A stretch of 64,000 nt of DNA from Streptomyces alanosinicus (GTDB taxonomy: Bacteria > Actinomycetota > Actinomycetes > Streptomycetales > Streptomycetaceae): the NCBI RefSeq assembly GCF_014650595.1, contig NZ_BMVG01000006.1:124001-188000 (forward strand), written 5' to 3'. Of the stretch, positions 59,493 through 64,000 are shown one piece after another (the stretch's first letter is position 1; each line of letters opens with the position of its first letter). The position numbers and the translations under genes are program-made. Under the pieces are notes generated by a model. That model saw nothing but the letters and a program-made list of their open reading frames with translations, was not told the DNA's origin and ran no database searches.

Positions 59493-60440
59493 ATGCCCGA
59501 TCCTCCGGTCCAGAACGCCTACCGCATAGAAGACCTCGCCCACCAGACCCGCACCACCGTGCGGACCATCCGTGCCTACCAGGACCGCGGTCTCCTCCCT
59601 CGTCCAGAGCGCCGGGGCCGCGCGAACCTCTACGCCGAGACCCATGTCACCCGCCTCCACCAGATCGCCCACCTCCTCGACCGCGGCTACACGCTGGCCT
59701 CGATCAAGGAGCTGCTGGACGCCTGGGACACCGGGCGCGGCCTGGGCGGTGTCCTCGGTCTGGTCACCGAGGTGGAGGGACCGTGGACGGACGAGCGCCC
59801 CGATCGCGTCTCCCGCGCCGAACTGGACGCCCGTTTCGGCGGCACCCCCGACGACGACGCCGTGGGCGAGGCGGTCGAACTGGGCGTGCTGGAGCGGATC
59901 GACGGCGACCCCGACACGTTCCTCGTACCGAGCCCCCAAGAGCTGTCCGTGGCCGTCGAGTTGCACGCGGCCGGGGTACCGCTGACCGCGATCTCGGGCC
60001 ATCTACGGGAGTTGAGAGGGCAGGTCGAGCACATCGCGGCCCGTTTCCTGGAGTTCACCACCGAGTACGTCTTCGCCGGCTATCTGGACGACCCCGAGCG
60101 CCGTACGGACGCGCATGCGGCGGAAGCGGCGTCCTTGGTGCGCCGGCTGCGGCCACTGGCCCGGCAGACCATGGACGCCGAACTGGCGCGGGCCATGCGC
60201 TCCTTGGCGACCCGGCATCTGCGCACGCATCTCGGCGCGGAGCAGCCCACGCAGGAGCGGTCCGGCGACCGGTATGTCGCTCTTCCCGCCACGACGATCG
60301 ACGCTGTGGAAAAGCTTGTTGGACGGACACACGTTTCCGAGTTCATCGGGCTGGCGGCCGAACGCGAGCTGCGGGCAAGAGCCTTGGACCGTCTGGCCTC
60401 AGGCGCTGTCCAGAGTAGGGAGGTTCGTGAATCATCCTAA
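59493..60440 (+). CDS. MerR family transcription regulator
   Basis: 315 residues from ATG 59493, with AAGGAG six bases upstream. N-terminal MerR helix-turn-helix (YRIEDLAHQTRTTVRTIRAYQDRGLLPRPERRGRANLY), then a long effector domain of about 220 residues without cysteine-based metal sites, so it senses an organic ligand or protein. It follows the hydrolase-SDR gene by 30 bp and may regulate that operon. Confidence 0.9.
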   Translation: MPDPPVQNAYRIEDLAHQTRTTVRTIRAYQDRGLLPRPERRGRANLYAETHVTRLHQIAHLLDRGYTLASIKELLDAWDTGRGLGGVLGLVTEVEGPWTDERPDRVSRAELDARFGGTPDDDAVGEAVELGVLERIDGDPDTFLVPSPQELSVAVELHAAGVPLTAISGHLRELRGQVEHIAARFLEFTTEYVFAGYLDDPERRTDAHAAEAASLVRRLRPLARQTMDAELARAMRSLATRHLRTHLGAEQPTQERSGDRYVALPATTIDAVEKLVGRTHVSEFIGLAAERELRARALDRLASGAVQSREVRESS

Positions 60441-60452
60441 ATGGGGCGCCAC

Positions 60453-60506
60453 TTGTCCACAGAATTACCAATTCCCCTGTGGATAACCTCACTTGGTTGT
60501 GGATCA
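60453..60506. promoter_or_regulatory. Three DnaA boxes between merR and kptA
   Basis: TTGTCCACA at 60453 (forward, exact), TTATCCACA reversed at 60478 and TGATCCACA reversed at 60498 lie within 54 bp in the 120-bp gap. The same boxes occur near pheA-serS and at 22.8 kb. Confidence 0.8.
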
Positions 60507-60561
60507 AACCTACGACCAAAAACAACCTGCGTGATCCGCGTCTCTCCCCCACGCTGGACGC

Positions 60562-61107
60562 ATGAACGAAGGACACGACGAGAGACGCACCGTGAAGGTG
60601 TCGAAGTACCTCTCCAAACACCTCCGCCACCAGCCGGAGCGCATCGGGCTCGCGCTGGACCCGGGCGGCTGGGTGGAGATCGACACACTGATCGCCGCGG
60701 CCGCCGCCCACGGCTTCCGGATCACACGCGAGGAACTGGACCACGTCGTGGCCACCAACGACAAGCAGCGCTTCGCGATCGAGGGCAGCCGGATCCGCGC
60801 CAGTCAGGGCCACAGCATCGAGGTGGACCTCGGCCTGCCCCCGGCGACCCCGCCGCCGTACCTGTACCACGGCACCGTCGCCGGGAACCTGGACGCGATC
60901 CGGGCGGACGGCCTCAAACCCATGAACCGGCACGCCGTCCACCTCTCCGCCGACCGCGAGACCGCCACCCGGGTCGGCGCGCGGCGCGGCCGACCCGTGG
61001 TGCTCACCGTCGACGCCGGCGCCATGCACCGCGACGGCCATGTCTTCCACATCAGCGCCAACGGAGTCTGGCTGACCCAGGCCGTACCACCGCGTTACCT
61101 GCGATGA
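60562..61107 (+). CDS. kptA: RNA 2'-phosphotransferase (Tpt1/KptA)
   Basis: 181 residues. SKYLSKHLRHQPERIGLALDPGGWVEIDTLI and LYHGTVAGNLDAIRADGLKPMNRHAVHLS are the defining Tpt1/KptA motifs, with Arg/His/Arg residues for NAD and RNA 2'-phosphate. The enzyme moves an internal RNA 2'-phosphate to NAD, forming ADP-ribose 1'',2''-cyclic phosphate. Bacteria have no tRNA splicing of the fungal type, so its natural substrate is unsettled; RNA or antibiotic 2'-phosphates are candidates. DnaA boxes lie directly upstream. Confidence 0.93.
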   Translation: MNEGHDERRTVKVSKYLSKHLRHQPERIGLALDPGGWVEIDTLIAAAAAHGFRITREELDHVVATNDKQRFAIEGSRIRASQGHSIEVDLGLPPATPPPYLYHGTVAGNLDAIRADGLKPMNRHAVHLSADRETATRVGARRGRPVVLTVDAGAMHRDGHVFHISANGVWLTQAVPPRYLR

Positions 61108-61213
61108 TCCTTCTCATCGATCCTGATCATCGATCCTGCTCATCCCGTGGCGGAACGGCAGCGTTCGGTGACCGTTTGGTCCGTTGTCAGTCGGGCCGCT
61201 TACCCTCGAACGC

Positions 61214-62125
61214 ATGAGTCTGCGTCTGAGCACCGTGATCCTGCCCTACCGCCGCTGGAGCGAAGGCGGCCGTTCGGCCTGGGTGCGGGCCGAGCAGCTC
61301 GGCTTCCACACCGCGTACACGTACGACCACCTGTCCTGGCGCAGCTTCCGTGACGGTCCGTGGTTCGGCGCGGTCCCGACGCTGACGGCCGCCGCGGGCG
61401 TCACCGAGCGCCTCCGCCTCGGCACGCTGGTGACCTCCCCCAACTTCCGGCACCCGGTGACCCTCGCCAAGGAGCTGATCTCCCTCGACGACATCTCCGG
61501 CGGCCGGATCACCCTCGGCGTCGGCGCAGGCGGCACCGGCTTCGACGCGACGGCCCTGTTGGGCAGCGGCCAGGAGCCGTGGAGCCCACGCGAGCGCGCC
61601 GACCGGTTCGCCGAGTTCGTGCCGCTGCTGGACCGGCTGCTCACCGAGGACACGGTGTCGCACGAGGGCCGTTTCTACTCGGCGCACGAGGCCCGCAACA
61701 TCCCCGGCTGTGTGCAGCGGCCCCGGCTGCCCTTCGCGGTGGCCGCCACCGGCCCCCGCGGACTGAAGCTCGCCGCGCGGTACGGACAGGCCTGGGTGAC
61801 CACGGGCGACCCGAAGCTGTACGAGACGGGCACCCCGGAGCAGTCCGTCCAGGCCCTGCGCGGACAGTTCGCCAAGCTCTCCGAGGCCTGCGCGGACGCC
61901 GGGCGGGACATGGCCGGCCTGGACAAGATCCTTCTCACGGGTTTCACCCCGGACCGCGCCCGGCCGCTTCAGTCGCTGGACTCCTTCGTGGACTTCGCCG
62001 GCCGGCACCAGGAGCTGGGCTTCACCGAGATCGTGATCCACTGGCCCATCCCGGACTCCGACTTCGCCACGGACGAGAAGGTCTTCGAGCAGATCGCCAT
62101 GGAGGCCGCCGCCCAGCTGAGCTGA
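61214..62125 (+). CDS. LLM-class F420-dependent oxidoreductase
   Basis: 303 residues, luciferase-like TIM barrel: TAYTYDHLSWRSF, LRLGTLVTSPNFRHPVTLAKE and DISGGRITLGVGAGGTGFD are characteristic of the F420-dependent subgroup of actinobacteria. It transfers hydride from reduced F420 to an unknown substrate. It is single and rightward. Three 20-bp repeats begin immediately after its stop codon. Confidence 0.9.
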   Translation: MSLRLSTVILPYRRWSEGGRSAWVRAEQLGFHTAYTYDHLSWRSFRDGPWFGAVPTLTAAAGVTERLRLGTLVTSPNFRHPVTLAKELISLDDISGGRITLGVGAGGTGFDATALLGSGQEPWSPRERADRFAEFVPLLDRLLTEDTVSHEGRFYSAHEARNIPGCVQRPRLPFAVAATGPRGLKLAARYGQAWVTTGDPKLYETGTPEQSVQALRGQFAKLSEACADAGRDMAGLDKILLTGFTPDRARPLQSLDSFVDFAGRHQELGFTEIVIHWPIPDSDFATDEKVFEQIAMEAAAQLS

Positions 62126-62185
62126 CCGGATCACCGCGGCCCGAGCCGGATCACCGCGGTACGGGCCGGATCACCGCGGTACGCA
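62126..62185. repeat. Three 20-bp tandem repeats after the LLM gene
   Basis: CCGGATCACCGCGG plus six variable bases recurs at 62126, 62146 and 62166. CCGCGG is self-complementary. Repeats of CATCTGTG follow. They fill the gap to the next gene. Confidence 0.9.
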
Positions 62186-62254
62186 GGGGTCATCTGTGTC
62201 TCATCTGTGCGGAGTCCCGCACGGGCGTGCTGGCATATGCGCGAGAATGACCCG

Positions 62255-63124
62255 GTGACCTCAGCGACCAGACAGCCCGGGACCCCTGCCGCCGCCACAC
62301 CCGCGCGGCTGATCGCCACCGACCTCGACGGCACACTGCTGCGGGACGACAAGTCGGTGTCCCCGCGCACGGTCGCCGCGCTGGCCGCCGCGGAGGAGGC
62401 GGGCATCGAGGTCTTCTTCGTCACCGGCCGCCCGGCCCGCTGGATGGATGTCGTCAGCGACCATGTCCACGGCCACGGCCTGGCGATCTGCGGCAATGGC
62501 GCCGCCGTGGTCGACCTGCACGGCGGCCCCGGGGCGCACCGCTTCGTAAAGGTGCGCGAACTGGCCCGTTCGAACGCCCTGGACGCCGTACGGCTGCTGC
62601 GCGAGGCGGCCCCCGGCACGGTGTTCGCGATCGAGCAGACCTACGGCTTCCACCAGGAGCCGGACTATCCCAAGCTCCACATGGAGATACCGGGCAACCT
62701 GCTGCCCGCCGAGCAGCTCCTCGCCCCCGACGGCCCGGACGCCGACCAGCCCGTGCTCAAGATCCTGGCCTACCACCCGGCTCTCGACCCGGACGCCTTC
62801 CTCACCCTCGCCCGGCTGGCGATCGGCGACCGCGCCAACGTGACCCGCTCCAGCCCCAGCGCCCTGCTGGAACTGAGCGGCCCCGACGTCTCCAAGGCCA
62901 GCACACTCGCCCTGTGCTGCGCCGAGCGCGGCATCTCACACGAGGAGGTCGTCGCCTTCGGCGACATGCCCAACGACGTCGAGATGCTGACCTGGGCCGG
63001 CCGGTCGTACGCCATGGGCAACGCCCACCCGGCCGTCATCGCCGCCGCCTCGGGCCGCACGGTCGCCAACAACGAGGACGGCGTCGCGGTCGTGATCGAG
63101 GAACTGCTCGCGGAACGCCTCTAG
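62255..63124 (+). CDS. HAD-superfamily (Cof-type) hydrolase
   Basis: 289 residues from GTG 62255 (TSATRQPGTP); ATG 62237 in frame would add six residues. HAD motifs: DLDGTLL with the nucleophile, FVTGRPARW, SKASTLALC (Lys) and GDMPNDVEMLTWAG. It is a type IIB phosphatase related to, but diverged from, the protein encoded after serS. A hydrophilic Pro/Ala-rich N-terminus precedes the domain. Substrate unknown; likely a sugar phosphate. Confidence 0.92.
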   Translation: MTSATRQPGTPAAATPARLIATDLDGTLLRDDKSVSPRTVAALAAAEEAGIEVFFVTGRPARWMDVVSDHVHGHGLAICGNGAAVVDLHGGPGAHRFVKVRELARSNALDAVRLLREAAPGTVFAIEQTYGFHQEPDYPKLHMEIPGNLLPAEQLLAPDGPDADQPVLKILAYHPALDPDAFLTLARLAIGDRANVTRSSPSALLELSGPDVSKASTLALCCAERGISHEEVVAFGDMPNDVEMLTWAGRSYAMGNAHPAVIAAASGRTVANNEDGVAVVIEELLAERL

Positions 63125-63177
63125 ACCCCGCCGGGCAGGCGGGAATTTGACGACAGGGCCTAGCAGCCGAGAGCAGC

Positions 63178-63999
63178 TCAGTACGGCGCCTCCCACACCA
63201 CTGTGGTCCCACCGCCGTCCGCCCCGATACCCGAGCCGAGCCGGCTGTCACCGCCGAGCGACTCGGCCCGCCGCTTGAGGTTCCGCAGCCCGCTGCGCCG
63301 GCCGCCCTCGGGGATGCCGACGCCGTCGTCGGCGACGCTCAGCCGCACCCCCGGCCGCCCGTCGGCAAGGGCGGCCGTCGCATCGACCACGACATCGATC
63401 CGGGTGGCATCGGCGTGCCGGAACGCATTGGACAGCGCCTCCCGCAACGCCGCGATGAGATTCTTGCCCGTAAGATCGCCGACGGTGTCGACGGGCCCGA
63501 GGAAGCGGTGCGAGGGCTTGAACCCCAGCGGTACGGCAGACATGTTGATCTCCCGCAGCACCCGTGTCCGCAGTCCCGGCGGCTCCTCCGCCGGGCCCTG
63601 CTGCAACGCGAAGATCGCGGTGCGGATCTCCTGGATGGTGACGTCGAGTTCGTCCACCGCCTTGCCGACGCCCTCGCGCACCTCCGGCACCACGGACCGC
63701 CGCTGTGCGCTCTCCAGCATCAGCCCCGTGGCGAACAGCCGCTGGATGACCAGATCATGCAGATCCCGGGCGATGCGGTCACGGTCCTCGAACACCGCGA
63801 GCCGCTCGCGGTCACGCTGCGCCTCGGCCATCATCAGCGCCAGCGCCGCCTGCGAGGCGAACTGCACCGCCAGCGTGCGCTCGGCCCGCGTGAACGGCCG
63901 TCCGCCGCGCGCACGAGGCGTGACCAGCGTGCCCAGCACCCGGCCGTCGCTCTGCAAGGGCACCATCATCGCCGGGCCGTAGCCGCTCGCGTACTGCGT
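63178..63999 (-). CDS. GAF-domain sensor histidine kinase (5' end outside window)
   Basis: Partial gene, open to the window edge on the minus strand. The visible part starts inside a GAF domain (SGYGPAMMVPLQSDGRVLG, GRPFTRAERTLAVQFASQAALAL), then HisKA_3 with the phosphoacceptor His in RIARDLHDLVIQRLF and a HATPase with N-box ALREALSNAFRHA and G1 VADDGVGIP. This is the DevS/DosT-like architecture, in which GAF domains sense redox, gas or small ligands. The C-terminal AADGGGTTVVWEAPY-type end is complete. The partner regulator is not in the window. Confidence 0.93.
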   Translation of the reverse strand, partial: TQYASGYGPAMMVPLQSDGRVLGTLVTPRARGGRPFTRAERTLAVQFASQAALALMMAEAQRDRERLAVFEDRDRIARDLHDLVIQRLFATGLMLESAQRRSVVPEVREGVGKAVDELDVTIQEIRTAIFALQQGPAEEPPGLRTRVLREINMSAVPLGFKPSHRFLGPVDTVGDLTGKNLIAALREALSNAFRHADATRIDVVVDATAALADGRPGVRLSVADDGVGIPEGGRRSGLRNLKRRAESLGGDSRLGSGIGADGGGTTVVWEAPY

Positions 64000-64000
64000 C

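Overview
The window is a 64-kb piece of a Streptomyces-type chromosome. Codon third positions are almost always G or C, GTG starts and GTGA/ATGA start-stop overlaps are common, and the gene families are typical of the genus: SSI protease inhibitor, SpoIIE-type PP2C phosphatases, RsbW-like ATPases, DUF5926, Sco/ECuC/DtpA copper proteins and TTA-containing accessory genes. From memory, the backbone order (HtrA protease, GDPD, PepP, copper cluster, pheA, serS, ABC operon, kptA) matches the oriC-proximal core of S. coelicolor. A parS-like site and several clusters of DnaA boxes in the window fit an origin-proximal position.

Layout. 0-1.4 kb: a NarL-type two-component pair whose kinase is cut by the window edge. 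1.4-4.1 kb: accessory DNA on the 3' side of a tRNA-Arg gene, with a truncated methyltransferase and two kinase-fold genes. 4.0-5.1 kb: tRNA-Arg(ACG), tRNA-Ser(GCU) and an SSI inhibitor. 5.4-9.9 kb: a 1499-residue PAS/receiver protein with a degenerate kinase core. 10-16.3 kb: acyl-CoA ligase, a SigE-family sigma factor, and an operon resembling steroid side-chain degradation (ChsH1/ChsH2-like hydratase, Ltp2-like aldolase) in which both acyl-CoA dehydrogenases are broken. 16.4-19.1 kb: small secreted protein, prim-pol protein, GGCT-like protein, tRNA-Ser(UGA). 19.2-31.2 kb: HtrA protease, GDPD, anti-sigma-like ATPases, DUF5926, a degenerate prim-pol protein, PP2C phosphatase, PepP and a MocR regulator. 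31.4-37.7 kb: copper cluster (membrane protein, YcnI, Sco, ECuC, CopC-CopD, DtpA). 37.8-41.5 kb: pheA, a DnaA-box cluster, serS, HAD hydrolase. 41.8-45.8 kb: two ABC-2 exporters in one operon.

45.9-56.6 kb is an accessory island: RidA, MFS exporter, PhzF, and a six-gene leftward operon hmaS-hmo-phyH-hpgT-tyrA-adh, next to a LuxR-type orphan regulator. Four of these enzymes form the complete route prephenate -> 4-hydroxyphenylpyruvate -> 4-hydroxymandelate -> 4-hydroxyphenylglyoxylate -> 4-hydroxyphenylglycine (Hpg). Hpg is normally a building block for nonribosomal peptides, yet no NRPS gene is present in the window. The exporter and the regulator each carry a TTA codon, which suggests bldA-linked control. 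This island is the best candidate for an undescribed system: a stand-alone Hpg or Hpg-derivative pathway with its own tailoring oxygenase, dehydrogenase and exporter.

56.8-64 kb returns to the backbone: M24 peptidase-like protein, an alpha/beta hydrolase-SDR fusion, MerR regulator, DnaA boxes, KptA, an LLM oxidoreductase, HAD hydrolase and a GAF histidine kinase cut by the window end. All assignments rest on reading motifs and translations; no database search was run.
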